From CAYZJB01 sp964478735 (GTDB lineage: Bacteria; CLD3; SB21), in assembly GCA_964478735.1 (NCBI GenBank), contig CAYZJB010000034.1:1-40753 (forward strand): a stretch of 40,753 bases of DNA, given 5' to 3'. Numbering within the stretch: the first letter of the stretch is position 1; the number at the start of each line of letters is the position of its first letter. Under the pieces are notes generated by a model. That model was not told where the DNA came from, made no database searches, and saw nothing but the letters and a program-made list of their open reading frames with translations. Positions 24,874 through 34,834 of this stretch are shown here, piece by piece. The translations under genes and the position numbers were made by a program.

Positions 24874-26270
24874 CTCTTGTGACCGATAGCGAATAGTACC
24901 GTAAGGGAAATGTGAAAAGAACCCCTTCGAGGGGAGTGAAATAGAACCTGAAACCGTATGCTTACAAGCGGTCGGAGTCCCGAACTTGTTCGGGATGACG
25001 GCGTGCCTTTTGCATAATGAGCCAGCGAGTTACTCGTACGTTGCGTTAGGTTAAGAGGTCATCAAGCCTCGCAGCCGTAGCGAAAGCAAGTCTGAACAGG
25101 GCGTTCCGAAAGGAGTGTAACGTGCGGTAGACGCGAAACCTTAGTGATCTAGCCATGGCCAGGTTGAAGTAGGGGTAAAACCCTATGGAGGACCGAACCG
25201 GTGTCAGTTGAAAGTGGCTCGGATGAGCTGTGGCTAGGGGTGAAAGGCTAATCAAACTGGGAGATAGCTCGTTCTCCCCGAAATATCTTTAGGGATAGTC
25301 TCGGATAATAGATCGTCACGGGGGTAGAGCACTGAAAGGGCTAGGGCTGTCACAACGGTACCAAACCCTCTCAAACTCCGAATACCGTTGACGAGTTCTC
25401 CGGGAAGCAGCCGGCGAGGGATAAGCTTCGTCGACAAAAGGGAAAGAACCCAGATCATCGGCTAAAGACCCAAAGTGCAGGCTAAGTGACAAAGGATGTG
25501 GAACCGCAATGACAACTAGGATGTTTGCTTAGAAGCAGCCACCATTTAAAGATAGCGTAATAGCTCACTAGTCAAGCAGTTCCGCGCCGATAATTCACGG
25601 GACTAAGCCTGCCTCTGAAGCCGTGGGTGTGTGCGTTTCGACGCATACGCGGTAGGGGAGCATTCCATTAACCATCGAAGGTTGGGCGCGAGCCCGGCTG
25701 GAGGACATGGAAGAGATTATGCTGGCATAAGTAGCGATAAAAGGAGTGAAAAACTCCTTCACCGAAAGCCCAAGGATTCCTGAGTAAAGTTAATCTGCTT
25801 GGGGTTAGTCGGAGCCTAAGGCGAGGCCAAGCGGCGTAGCTGATGGTAAGCAGGTCAATATTCCTGCACCGGTTTGTAATCGTTATCAACCAAGGGGTGA
25901 CGCAGAAGTGAAAGACGGGCCTGGACTGGTTTCCAGGTTTAAGCGTGTAGCCAGATCGTGTAGGTAAATCCGCACGGTCGTTTTAACGTGAAGCGCGAAT
26001 AAGAAACGAGCCTTCGGGCAAGCCAATTCGTCCTAATCTCGCTGCCAAGAAAAACCTCTACGTGAGATTACAGGCTGACCGTACCGTAAACCGACACAGG
26101 TGGGCGAGGAGAATATCCAAAGGTGCTCGAGATAGCCATTGTTAAGGAACTAGGCAAATTGACCCCGTAACTTCGGGAGAAGGGGTGCCTGCCGTAAGGC
26201 GGGCCGCAGTGAAATGGGACTAGCGACTGTTTACCAAAAACACAGGGCTCTGCAAAGTCGTAAAGACGAC

Positions 26271-26305
<35 letters not shown>

Positions 26306-26350
26306 TAAGGAGAGAGGTTAGCGCAAGCGAAGCTTTGAACCGAAGCCCCA

Positions 26351-26387
<37 letters not shown>

Positions 26388-26519
26388 AAATACGCTGCCT
26401 TAGTAAAATTTGGCTATTTGCTGGAAAATCTGAGAATCCCTCACTACGAATATTTGTTCGTGAAAATGTGTAGGGTGCAGACAATCAGCAGGAAAGACTG
26501 TTCAAAGGAGGTAGTTATC

Positions 26520-26576
26520 ATGATGAAAATTTTGATGACTCGGCCTTCTCAATTTATTCCCTCATTAGTTGAATGA
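26520..26576 (+). pseudogene. Possible remnant start of the intron's homing endonuclease gene
   Basis: AAAGGAGG at 26504-26511 stands 8 bases before an ATG, an ideal ribosome binding site inside the intron, but the frame closes after 18 codons (MMKILMTRPSQFIPSLVE). A complementary pair GGCCTTCTC (26542-26550) / GAGAAGGCC (26591-26599) would fold across it. The good ribosome binding site next to no usable gene fits a deleted endonuclease. No LAGLIDADG motif is visible, so the identity is inference. Confidence 0.35.
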
Positions 26577-26650
26577 TGATGGGTGGCGAAGAGAAGGCCT
26601 ACTTCGAGAACAGAATCCTCAGAGACTACACGCCAAAGAAACGAGAAAAA

Positions 26651-26712
26651 GTCAGGCTGAGCTTGTCGAAGCCTGACAACAGGAAGTCACCCTTCGACAG
26701 GCTCAGGGTGAC
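26651..26712 (+). repeat. Twin-hairpin REP-like element inside the group I intron
   Basis: Two hairpins lie 8 bases apart. GTCAGGCT-(11)-AGCCTGAC (26651-26677) and GTCACCCT-(11)-AGGGTGAC (26686-26712) have perfect 8-bp stems. Their 11-nt loops, gagcttgtcga and tcgacaggctc, are complementary to each other at ten of eleven positions (the eleventh can pair G-U). The element is therefore an inverted pair around a TTCGACA-(A/G)-GCTCAGG core that resembles small interspersed repeats seen in many environmental genomes. It lies between the two P7 strands, in the P3-P8 region. Confidence 0.75.
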
Positions 26713-26795
26713 AGCCACGTTTCAAGATATAGTCCGATCTGCATGGCGACATGCAGGGGCGAAAGTCCAATTCAATTAAATTGAATTAACACCAG

Positions 26796-26847
<52 letters not shown>

Positions 26848-27098
26848 GGTCCTGCGTCTCAACAATGGCCTCGGCGAAATTGTAGTGCCGGTGAAGATGC
26901 CGGCTCCCCGCAACGGGACGGAAAGACCCTATGAACCTTTACTATAACTTAACATTGGGTTTTGATGTTGCATGCGTAGAATAGGTGGGAGACTTTGAAG
27001 CGGCGCTTTTGGGCGTCGTGGAGTCGCAATGTGAAATACCACCCTTGTGATATTGAAATTCTAACTCAGCCTTCTGAATCGAGGGCGAGGACAGTGTT

Positions 27099-27147
<49 letters not shown>

Positions 27148-27382
27148 TTGCAAAGGTTGGCTCAGCACGCTTGGTAACCGTGCGCAGAGTGCAAAGGCAT
27201 AAGCCAGCTTGACTGTGAGGCAAACAAGCCGAGCAGAGACGAAAGTCGGCCTTAGTGATCCGGTGGTTCTGCATGGAATGGCCATCGCTCAAAGGATAAA
27301 AGGTACTCTAGGGATAACAGGCTGATCGGGTCCAAGAGTCCACATCGACGACCCGGTTTGGCACCTCGATGTCGGTTCATCG

Positions 27383-27413
<31 letters not shown>

Positions 27414-27792
27414 TGGCTGTTCGCCAATTAAAGCGGTACGTGAACTGGGTTCAGAACGTCGTGAGACAGTTCGGCCCCTATCTGTTGCGGGCGAAGGATA
27501 CTTGAGAGGACCTGCTCTTAGTACGAGAGGACCGGAGTGGACGAACCTCTAGTGCATCTGCTGTATTACCAAATGCACGGCAGAGTAGCTATGTTCGGAT
27601 GGGATAAGTGCTGAAAGCATCTAAGTACGAAACCCACCTCAAGATTAGGTATCCCTCCCGACTTCGGTCGGGACTAAAGACTCCACGGAGATGACGTGGT
27701 TAATAGGCTACAGGTGTAAGCGCAGTAATGTGTTCAGCCGAGTAGTACTAATCAGTCGTGCGGCTTGATTTATTTTTTTGTTTCATAAAGTA

Positions 27793-27832
27793 ATCTCTCG
27801 ATCCTGGATCGTCACAAATCTCAATTGTCAAA
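27793..27832 (+). repeat. 3' arms of the 23S precursor processing stem
   Basis: 27793-27803 and 27816-27832 are exact reverse complements of 24343-24353 and 24292-24308. They lie between the 23S 3' end and 5S, in nested order. Confidence 0.7.
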
Positions 27833-27843
27833 TTTTGAAAATT

Positions 27844-27960
27844 TCCGGTGACTATAGCGGTGGGGAAACACCTCTTCCCATTCCGAACAGAGTAGTTAAG
27901 CTCACCAGCGCTAATGATACCATGTGGGTAGCTGCATGGAAAAGTAGGACGTTGCCGGGA
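27844..27960 (+). rRNA. 5S ribosomal RNA
   Basis: About 117 nt. The 5' and 3' ends (TCCGGTG and TGCCGGGA) pair to form helix I; the CACCTCTTCCCATTCCGAAC segment, AGTTAAGCTC and the central loop are characteristic of bacterial 5S. It follows 23S directly and is followed by the operon terminator. Confidence 0.95.
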
Positions 27961-27968
27961 TTTATTTT

Positions 27969-28006
27969 AAAACCCGTTTTGAGAAATCAGAACGGGTTTT
28001 TTATTT
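27969..28006 (+). terminator. rRNA operon terminator
   Basis: A 10-bp stem (AAAACCCGTT at 27969-27978, AACGGGTTTT at 27991-28000) with a 12-nt loop runs into a T-rich tail, 8 bases after 5S. A further 8-bp inverted repeat (ATCCAATG 28014-28021 / CATTGGAT 28036-28043) lies just downstream and could be a backup. The remaining bases to 28220 show only the ribosome binding site of the next gene. Confidence 0.85.
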
Positions 28007-28220
28007 TCTTCCCATCCAATGTGTTCAAAATTTCCCATTGGATTCTGTCATTACGTTTTGTTAATCTCCTGACGCACAGAGAGAATCATTTCTAAAACAA
28101 TTATCCCGTCTCGTCTTCCGGTTCCACCATCTGCGCGGAGGTGTCTATGCAGGCATTCATAACGGATGGCTAAGTGACGTTGGATTTTTTAACCCAACAT
28201 CATAACAAGGAGTAATAACC

Positions 28221-30824
28221 ATGTCTATTCTCAAGCTTTTTCTGCTCGCGTTGATTTTCCCGATGGGTGCTTACGCTCAACATACCGTGTCGGGGACTGT
28301 AAAAGATGCTTCCGGAGAGGCGCTGGCCGGAGTCAATATCGTCGAAAAAGGAACCTACCGTGGAACCACCACCGATCGAAATGGAGACTATTCGCTTACC
28401 GTAACGTCAAAACACTCGGTGCTGGTCTTCAGTTATCTGGGTTATGGAAAAACAGAAGCCAGGGTCGGCGACCAGACGACGCTGGACGTTACGCTTTCAG
28501 AATCCGCGATTCAGCTGGGAGACATTCAGGTGGTAGGAACACGCAGCTACGGGAGAACCGCTATCGAAACTCCCGTGCCGGTTGACGTGATCGACATGCG
28601 GGACATTCCTAATAAGGTCGGGCAAGTCGAAGTCAATCAGGTACTCCAGTACATCGCACCCTCGTTCAATTCCAACAAACAATCCGGTGCAGACGGCGCC
28701 GATCACATCGATCCCGCGACGCTGCGCGGTCTGGGGCCGGATCAAACGCTGGTGTTGATCAATGGCAAACGCCGTCATCAATCGTCGTTAATCAATATTT
28801 TCGGCTCGCGCGGCCGGGGGAACACCGGTACCGATCTCAACGCCATTCCGGTCAGCGCGATCGAACGCATTGAAATTTTGCGTGATGGAGCCAGCGCTCA
28901 ATACGGCTCGGACGCGATCGCCGGGGTGATCAACGTGGTGTTGAAATCTTCCGTTGAAGAATTTACAGGATCCATTTCCGGCGGCTTCAACAAAGCGGAT
29001 CCCGGTTCAAAATACGACGTCGCACTTCCGAAAGATTATGACTGGGACGGCGAGACAAAAGCAATAAGTGCCAACTACGGCGTCCGGCTCGGAGAAGGAG
29101 GCTTTGCCAACTTCACAGCGGATTATCAAACCAAGGAAAAAACAAATCGTCCCGCCGATCCCGGCGTTTTTGACATTTATCGACAGCAGTTCGGCGACGC
29201 GGGCGGCAATAATTTCAGTTTCTTTACCCATGCGGCGTACCCGGTTAATCAAAAGACCAGTGTGTATGCATTCGGCGGTATCGGCCATCGCTATACGGAC
29301 GCGTATGCATGGACCCGGACGGCGGACGAAGAGCGTAATGTAATCTCCATCTATCCTAACGGTTTTAACCCGCGCATTACGTCGAAGATCGATGACCGGT
29401 CGATTTCCGCGGGGGTGCGGACCCAGCTCGGCAAATGGGATATGGACATCAACAATACGTTCGGATCCAACCGATTCGATTACACGATCAAAAATACGCT
29501 GAATGCGTCACTTGAAGGCGCATCGCCAACCAGGTTTGATGCCGGCGGATTTCAACTCTGGCAAAATACCACAGGAATTAACTTCACGAAATTCTACCCT
29601 GCGATCCATAAAGGCCTCAACGTCGGCGTGGGCCTGGAATACCGTATCGAGAACTATGAGATCTTTGCCGGCGAAGAGGGTTCGTGGAGAGACTACGGAC
29701 CCGTTTTCTTCGGTTTGGACGGAACGGATTCGATTTTCCGTCCGGGCGGTTCTCAAGGATTTCCAGGATTTCAGCCCGGCGACGAGATTGACAAATCCCG
29801 AAGTAACTTCGGCAGTTACCTGGATATGGAACTGGACGTGACGGATCGATGGATGGTCGGTGGTGCCCTCCGGTTTGAGAACTATTCAGATTTCGGCAGC
29901 ACCTTGAATGGAAAATTAGCCGCCCGATACAAGATCAATCCCAACGTCACTTTGCGTGGTTCCGCCAGCACGGGCTTCCGCGCTCCGTCGTTGGCACAAA
30001 TTTACTTTAACTCTACATTTACCGACTTTGTATCCGGTGTGGCGGTCGATAAACTGATCGCGCGGAATACCGGTCAGATCGCGAAGGATCTCGGTATTCC
30101 GAAACTCAAAGAAGAAAAAGCGACGGACATCAGCGGCGGATTCGCCGTTAAATACGGTGATTTTTCCGGCAGCGTTGACGGTTATTACGTGACGATCAAG
30201 GATCGAATCGTATTGACCGGAGCGTTTGAAGACACGGACCCGGATATCGGCGCACAATTGCAGGCGTTGAACGTCGGGGCAGCTCAGTTTTTTACTAACG
30301 CTCTGGATACCCGTACGTTTGGAATCGACGTAGTGATCAGTCACACGGCGTTTATGGGCGAGCAGCGATTGATCACGACTTTTGCCGGGAACTACAACAA
30401 AATGGCCGATATCAAGGCAAAGGATATCCATACCACGCCGCAGTTGGCCGGGAAAGAGGACATTTATTTTGGGAGCCGCGAACAGCGATTTCTTCTCGCT
30501 TCAGCACCGGAGAGTAAATTTAATCTCACGTTTGACCACAAGTATCAGAAATTTAGCAGTAATCTTCAGTTCGTTTACTTCGGAAGGGTCGTTCTGGAAG
30601 ACTGGCTTGGAACGTTAGATAAATACGATGGCAAGATCGTGACAAATTTGACGCTCGGTTACGAGGTGACACACCATGTATCCGTCAACGTGGGCGCGGC
30701 GAATCTATTCAATGTTTACCCGAAGCAGCAGGATACGGAAACCGAAACCGGTGGACTCTGGGACGCCGTTCAGATGGGGTTCTCGGGAACGTATTACTTT
30801 TCGCGCGTGAATTTCAGATTCTAG
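28221..30824 (+). CDS. TonB-dependent outer-membrane receptor with carboxypeptidase-like N-terminal domain
   Basis: An 867-residue outer-membrane receptor. Order: signal peptide (1-19, cleavage at AYA-Q), a carboxypeptidase-regulatory-like beta domain (about 21-95; VSGTVKDASGEALAGVNIV, TTTDRNGDYSLTV), a TonB plug (about 110-240; IETPVPVDVIDM, LRGLGPDQTLVLINGKRRH, IERIEILRDGASAQYGSDAIAGVINVV) and a 22-stranded-type barrel. STGFRAPSLAQIYF and the final aromatic-ending strand (YYFSRVNFRF) are typical. The family imports bulky ligands such as siderophores, vitamin B12 or glycans using TonB energy; the ligand is not visible, and no SusD partner or TonB/ExbB genes are nearby. The N-terminal extension is typical of the FCB group. 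An AAGGAG site precedes the ATG and a strong terminator follows. Confidence 0.95.
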   Translation: MSILKLFLLALIFPMGAYAQHTVSGTVKDASGEALAGVNIVEKGTYRGTTTDRNGDYSLTVTSKHSVLVFSYLGYGKTEARVGDQTTLDVTLSESAIQLGDIQVVGTRSYGRTAIETPVPVDVIDMRDIPNKVGQVEVNQVLQYIAPSFNSNKQSGADGADHIDPATLRGLGPDQTLVLINGKRRHQSSLINIFGSRGRGNTGTDLNAIPVSAIERIEILRDGASAQYGSDAIAGVINVVLKSSVEEFTGSISGGFNKADPGSKYDVALPKDYDWDGETKAISANYGVRLGEGGFANFTADYQTKEKTNRPADPGVFDIYRQQFGDAGGNNFSFFTHAAYPVNQKTSVYAFGGIGHRYTDAYAWTRTADEERNVISIYPNGFNPRITSKIDDRSISAGVRTQLGKWDMDINNTFGSNRFDYTIKNTLNASLEGASPTRFDAGGFQLWQNTTGINFTKFYPAIHKGLNVGVGLEYRIENYEIFAGEEGSWRDYGPVFFGLDGTDSIFRPGGSQGFPGFQPGDEIDKSRSNFGSYLDMELDVTDRWMVGGALRFENYSDFGSTLNGKLAARYKINPNVTLRGSASTGFRAPSLAQIYFNSTFTDFVSGVAVDKLIARNTGQIAKDLGIPKLKEEKATDISGGFAVKYGDFSGSVDGYYVTIKDRIVLTGAFEDTDPDIGAQLQALNVGAAQFFTNALDTRTFGIDVVISHTAFMGEQRLITTFAGNYNKMADIKAKDIHTTPQLAGKEDIYFGSREQRFLLASAPESKFNLTFDHKYQKFSSNLQFVYFGRVVLEDWLGTLDKYDGKIVTNLTLGYEVTHHVSVNVGAANLFNVYPKQQDTETETGGLWDAVQMGFSGTYYFSRVNFRF

Positions 30825-30833
30825 CCAATGAAT

Positions 30834-30862
30834 AAAAAGGCCGCGCAACAGCGGCCTTTTTT
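30834..30862 (+). terminator. Intrinsic terminator after the TonB receptor gene
   Basis: An 11-bp A/G-C stem (AAAAAGGCCGC at 30834-30844, GCGGCCTTTTT from 30851) with a 6-nt loop and a T run. A group II intron begins 7 bases after it. Confidence 0.88.
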
Positions 30863-30868
30863 GTTATG

Positions 30869-31732
30869 GTGCGCCCGGCAGGGCGCACTCACTTGGGAGT
30901 GAGAATCTCCTACGAGCCTGATAGGAGGAATCGTTAGCCGGACGGCATGGGCGTCTGTCGTGAGGCAGAGTCTGAAGGAAGTCGCAGGCAAAACGCTGGC
31001 TCGACGAACAGGAATCACATATGAGGCGGACAAGCTGGATGAGAAGGCCATTATCTTCAAAGTCCGATACCTATACGGAAAGCTTGGACGTAGATGCGAC
31101 GGGCATAAGCGGGAAGGTGAGTGCGCATTACCCGGGGAGGCACGAGTAGCCCGCAAGGTCAAGGACAGCGGATATTGCGGGTCATTCGCAAATATCTGCA
31201 GGCAGGCATCATGAGCGGGGTATTATAAGCTCCGAACAGAAGGCACGCCGCAAGGCACTCCGCTGTCCCCCTTGTTGTCTGATTTAAGGACAATCTACGG
31301 GAACTCTTCCAACAAGGCAGAGGCTCCGACACGTTATCGAACGACTCAATCTCGTCATACGAGGATGGATTCAATATTTCCGATTAGCGGAAGTGAAGAA
31401 CATCTTCGAAGAACTCGATGGGTGGATACGTCGCAGATTGCGTAACAGTCTCTGGCGACAATGGAAGCGAATTGACATCCGAACAAAGGGCCTGATGAAA
31501 CGGGGATTGACGGAAGTGCGCGCATGGACATCGGCCACGAATGGCCGAGGGGTTTGGGGGAATTTCGGAGCCTCACACATGAACGATGCTTTTCCAAAAT
31601 CCTACTTTGACCGACGGGATCTCGTGTCACTGCTTCCTATACGACATGCGCTCAAACAACTTCACGGACCGCCGTATACGGTACGTACGGTGGTGTGAGA
31701 GGACGGGGAGAGTAAGCTCCCTCCTACTCGAT
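30869..31732 (+). mobile_element. Degenerate group II intron
   Basis: The 5' end GTGCG (30869) matches the group II consensus. The 3' end CTACTCGAT (31724-31732) ends in AT after a domain VI-like hairpin. Domain V is recognisable at about 31671-31697 (arms ACCGCCGTA / TACGGTGGT), but the distal hairpin is about five bases too short to make the usual tetraloop stem. Only 864 bases remain, where a full element with its reverse transcriptase is about 2 kb or more. The encoded protein is broken (separate entry). It sits directly behind the TonB-receptor terminator, the favoured landing site of some bacterial group II introns. It should be unable to splice or move. Confidence 0.85.
31168..31698 (+). 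pseudogene. Group II intron reverse transcriptase/maturase fragment
   Basis: Three pieces of an intron-encoded protein survive in different frames: RKYLQAGIM (around 31189-31215), the reverse transcriptase block EGTPQGTPLSPLLSD (from 31239), then, after loss of the YADD-containing palm, an intact maturase domain X and C-terminus from about 31333 to TGA 31698 (VIERLNLVIRGWIQYFR, FEELDGWIRRRLRNSLW, NFGASHMNDAFPKSYFD). The fingers and the catalytic YADD are missing, and at least two frame changes separate the pieces, so no reverse transcriptase can be made. The C-terminal part alone is open from GTG 31393 for 101 codons; it is probably not a gene in its own right. Confidence 0.88.
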
Positions 31733-31793
31733 TATTGTTTTTTTTCGATGACGAGCCTTCCGAGGGATCGAATTAAATTAGGAGGGATAAAGG

Positions 31794-32864
31794 CTATTTT
31801 TCGAAAATCCAGGGCAGAGGATCGATTTGTCCGTTGCCGCTAGAATAGCCGTCGTGCCATGCAGTCGAAATGCCGTTCCACATCTCGAAATGAAGATGTC
31901 CGGAGTAACCGAAATCGCATAACGGCTCTTCGATGATGAAACCGAGCCGTTCGCCTTTTTTAACTTTCTGGCCGGGGCGGACGACGAATGACGACATGTG
32001 GGCGTACATCGACGTCATGACGCCGAACGGCGTATCATGCCGTACCCACACGATGTATCCGATGGCGCAACTTTCCATGTGGGCCTTGAGAACCATGCCG
32101 TCGGCGACGGCGACAACTTCCTGAATCACGTCATGAGGAAGATGGTGTGTGTTGAAATCAACCGCGAGATCGATGCCGTCGTGTCCGTTGCGCGTCAGGC
32201 CGCGATAAAGACGCGTGCGATGACGGAAAAGATTGAAATACGCAACGGCGCCCGACGTCGCCGGGCGGGAGGCGAGCGGATGTCCGAAATGTTTTTTTTC
32301 GAACCGCAGGATGCGGACGGTTGCGGGCAGGGAAACCGATGCCGTATTCCGAACGCGAAAATAAAAGAACTCCGTTCCGCCGTCATGATCGAATATCAAC
32401 GCCGTCTTTGCCGGACTGTAGTTTTTTTCGACGCCGTGCAACGATCCTTCAAATCCGTACGCCCGGTGTTCGAACGCTCCGTTATCGAGCGCAGTACGCG
32501 ACCGCCGGCCCGCCAGTTCAAACGCCTGGCAGTCCATTCGGGTGCCGTCAACCGAGGGATCGCACGCGTCGAGCGCGCCGGCATCGACGATGATCGAATA
32601 CGCCATACCTGAATCGAGCACCGTCTTGAACCATTTTTCCCCCGGCCGTATATCGACGTGCATCGAATCGCGTTCGATCCATTTCGGGTTCAATTCCTCC
32701 ATCGAGCGATTGGCCCAGACGGTTTTCCCGTTCCACTCGTTGGAAAAATGAACCGGAGGCGGTGCCGACATGAAGCCGCAGGAGGAAATCAAAAAAACAG
32801 AAAAAATCGCACTGAATCGGAACGGAGTGAAATGCACGATAGGGTCCAAGAAATGGTGTAACAA
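31794..32864 (-). CDS. M23-family metallopeptidase lipoprotein
   Basis: A lipoprotein of up to 356 residues with a lipobox signal peptide (FLISSC, Cys29). The N-terminal 200 residues are unassigned and rich in beta-type sequence. The C-terminal LytM/M23 domain (about 220-350) keeps the zinc ligands: GHDGIDLAVDF (H-x3-D) and SGHLHFEMW (H-x-H), so it should be an active peptidoglycan or peptide endopeptidase. There is no ATG; TTG 32864 and GTG 32837 (giving 347 residues) both keep the signal peptide. A promoter with a perfect TTGACA lies upstream. The neighbouring gene upstream is a pseudogene and downstream is a dead intron, so it stands alone. Confidence 0.88.
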   Translation of the reverse strand: MLHHFLDPIVHFTPFRFSAIFSVFLISSCGFMSAPPPVHFSNEWNGKTVWANRSMEELNPKWIERDSMHVDIRPGEKWFKTVLDSGMAYSIIVDAGALDACDPSVDGTRMDCQAFELAGRRSRTALDNGAFEHRAYGFEGSLHGVEKNYSPAKTALIFDHDGGTEFFYFRVRNTASVSLPATVRILRFEKKHFGHPLASRPATSGAVAYFNLFRHRTRLYRGLTRNGHDGIDLAVDFNTHHLPHDVIQEVVAVADGMVLKAHMESCAIGYIVWVRHDTPFGVMTSMYAHMSSFVVRPGQKVKKGERLGFIIEEPLCDFGYSGHLHFEMWNGISTAWHDGYSSGNGQIDPLPWIFEK

Positions 32865-32892
32865 AGTTCAGACGTTGATTACTTTCGCTTCC

Positions 32893-32920
32893 AATATATT
32901 AATTCAACCGAGTGTGTCAA
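32893..32920 (-). promoter_or_regulatory. Promoter of the M23 lipoprotein gene
   Basis: On the minus strand TTGACA (forward 32915-32920) and TATATT (forward 32893-32898) are 16 bases apart. The -35 is perfect and the -10 matches five of six positions. It points to the M23 gene with a leader of about 22 nt (TTG start) or 49 nt (GTG start). Confidence 0.6.
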
Positions 32921-32991
32921 TAACTGAAAACACGGCACCCGACACATACCCGGAGATAGGTGGAGTCGTCGATCGGGTTAAAAATCGAAGG

Positions 32992-34713
32992 CTATTTAAT
33001 CAGCAACATTTTCCGCGTCCGGATAAAATCATCCGTTTCCAGACGATAAAAGTACGCACCGCTGGCGACTGTGTGGCCCGTTTCGTTTCGCCCATCCCAG
33101 AATACGGAGTGACTGCCGTTTTCAAACGATCCCTGGGCCAGTGTTCTGACGAGTTGTCCGCGTGCGTTGAAAACGGCGAGACGGACGCGGCTGCGTTGTG
33201 GAAGGTCAAAATAAACCGTGGTCGTGGGATTGAACGGGTTCGGGTAGTTCTGCCGAAGTTCGATTTGCAAAGGGGCGTTGTTCTTTTGGGCCGTTGTTAC
33301 GGGTACGATAATATTCTCGACCGGTCGTTGATAAACTCCATTGCCTGCCGTTCCGGCGAAGATTGAATTTCCATCGACCTTCAATGCCCAGACGATCTGG
33401 CTGCTCAATCCATCGTTCCACTGCGACCACGACGTGCCGCCGTCCACTGAACGCCAGACACCATGATCGTAGGTCCCGGCATAAAGCGTATTTCCATCGT
33501 GAGCGAGCGATAGGACGGTCTCGTTTTCCATTCCATTTCGAACGGGTATCCAGTGTTCCCCGTCGAGGGTTACGAAAACCCCTTCATCCGTGCCTGCGTA
33601 CATCGCACCATCGGCCTTGAGGATCGCATAGACATACAGACTGGTCAGGCCGTCATTGACTTCCGTCCAAGTTAGTCCCTGATCCGACGATCGGAAAATG
33701 CCGTCACCATCCGTTGCCGCATAGAGTAATGAACCGTCGTAATTCACGGCCCAAATGACTTTATCGGTAAATTGCGTCAGCCCGATCCAACTTTGGCCGT
33801 GATTGGTTGAGGCATGAACTCCGAAAAACGTTGCGGCGAAAACCAGGTTACCGTCCGTCGTCAGAGAGGTGACAAGAAGATGGCGGAGGCCTGTATTGAC
33901 CAGGCTCCAGGTTTGGCCGTTATCGATGGAGCGGAAAACTCCATCGTATGCCGATCCGATGAGAAGAGCGGGTCCGGACCTGAGCATGCAAAGGAGATCC
34001 CAGCGCGTCATTCCGGTGTTGCTCTGTACCCAGTGCCTGCCGTTGTCGTCAGAAAAAAAGGCTCCGCTGCCCCAGGTCGCGACAAAAATTCGGTCGTTCA
34101 CGAACAAAATATCGTGAATCTCTGCGGCGTTCATTCCAGATGTCGATCAATGCCAGCTTTGTCCGTCGTCGAACCACGATTTTCAGTCATTGGTTGAGGC
34201 AAACACTGCCTCCGATCGTGGAGACGTACATACGTTTTCCTTTCCCGGGCCATTGCCACGACAAGATCACTTTCAATTCCGTCATTGACCGGGGTTCATG
34301 AAAGGTGGTGGGTGTGGGCGGTCCAAACTCCGGCGCCAAACGTACCGGCAAATAGCCGGCTACCGTCGACAAGGATGGATTGTACGATATGGCCCTGCAA
34401 TCCTGCTGCCTTCCAGTTTTTACCGTGATCGCGGGAAACGTAGATTCCGCTGCCACCGCCGGCATAGAGCATCGAGCCATGACTGGTAATCGCACGCATG
34501 CGAAGATTGCCAGGCCGTCGTTGGCCATGGCCCATGTCTTTCCTCCGTTGCGAGAAATAAAAATACCGCCATAGTCGGTACCGGCGAGCAGCAGAGTACC
34601 TTTTTTAGGTACAGGGAAAACGTAACCGCCGTAAGGTCCGAACGATGTCCACTGAGAATGAACCGGAGGGAGAAGGACTACGGCGACGAAGAGGTGAGTA
34701 CCGTCGCTTTCAT
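32992..34713 (-). pseudogene. Secreted beta-propeller protein with type IX sorting domain, disrupted
   Basis: The intact part (frame open from 34134 to 32992, 380 residues) holds repeated propeller blades of the BNR/Ycf48/sortilin type (GIFRSSDQGLTWTEVNDGL, GVWRSVDGGTSWSQWNDGL) and a C-terminal type IX secretion sorting domain with NYPNPFNP and a final basic KMLLIK. The gene once began at about 34713 (ATG with AAAGGA upstream and a THLFVAVVLLPPVHSQ-like signal peptide). The N-terminal third is now in pieces: a frameshift inside the signal peptide, others near 34500, 34300 and 34208, and two in-frame TGA codons (34183-34185 where GGA is expected in NDGKSW, and 34147-34149 where CGA is likely). 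The surviving reading frame lacks a signal peptide, so it could not reach the type IX machinery. Substitution-type stops argue for real decay, not only sequencing error. Confidence 0.82.
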
Positions 34714-34834
34714 GAAAGTCCTTTGGTTTGAGCAAAAATACGAATCAAGATGTGTGAGGTCAAGCCGTTGACGTTGTTTTTTTTGGGCTTGATTTTACAC
34801 GAGTTACATGCGTTCATGGAACATGAAATAACGA

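Noticed and set aside
26573..26779. 68-codon plus-strand frame within the 23S intron as a possible endonuclease
   Set aside because: No LAGLIDADG, GIY-YIG or HNH motif; its middle is translated twin-hairpin repeat, and R and S intron core strands lie inside it.
30960..31214. 84-codon frame in the 5' part of the group II intron
   Set aside because: This is the structured RNA part of the intron (domains I-IV); there is no protein family signal.
34147..34185. In-frame TGA codons as possible selenocysteine or recoded stops
   Set aside because: TGA ends many intact genes here, no SECIS-like hairpin is evident, the positions need Gly/Arg, and frameshifts occur alongside.
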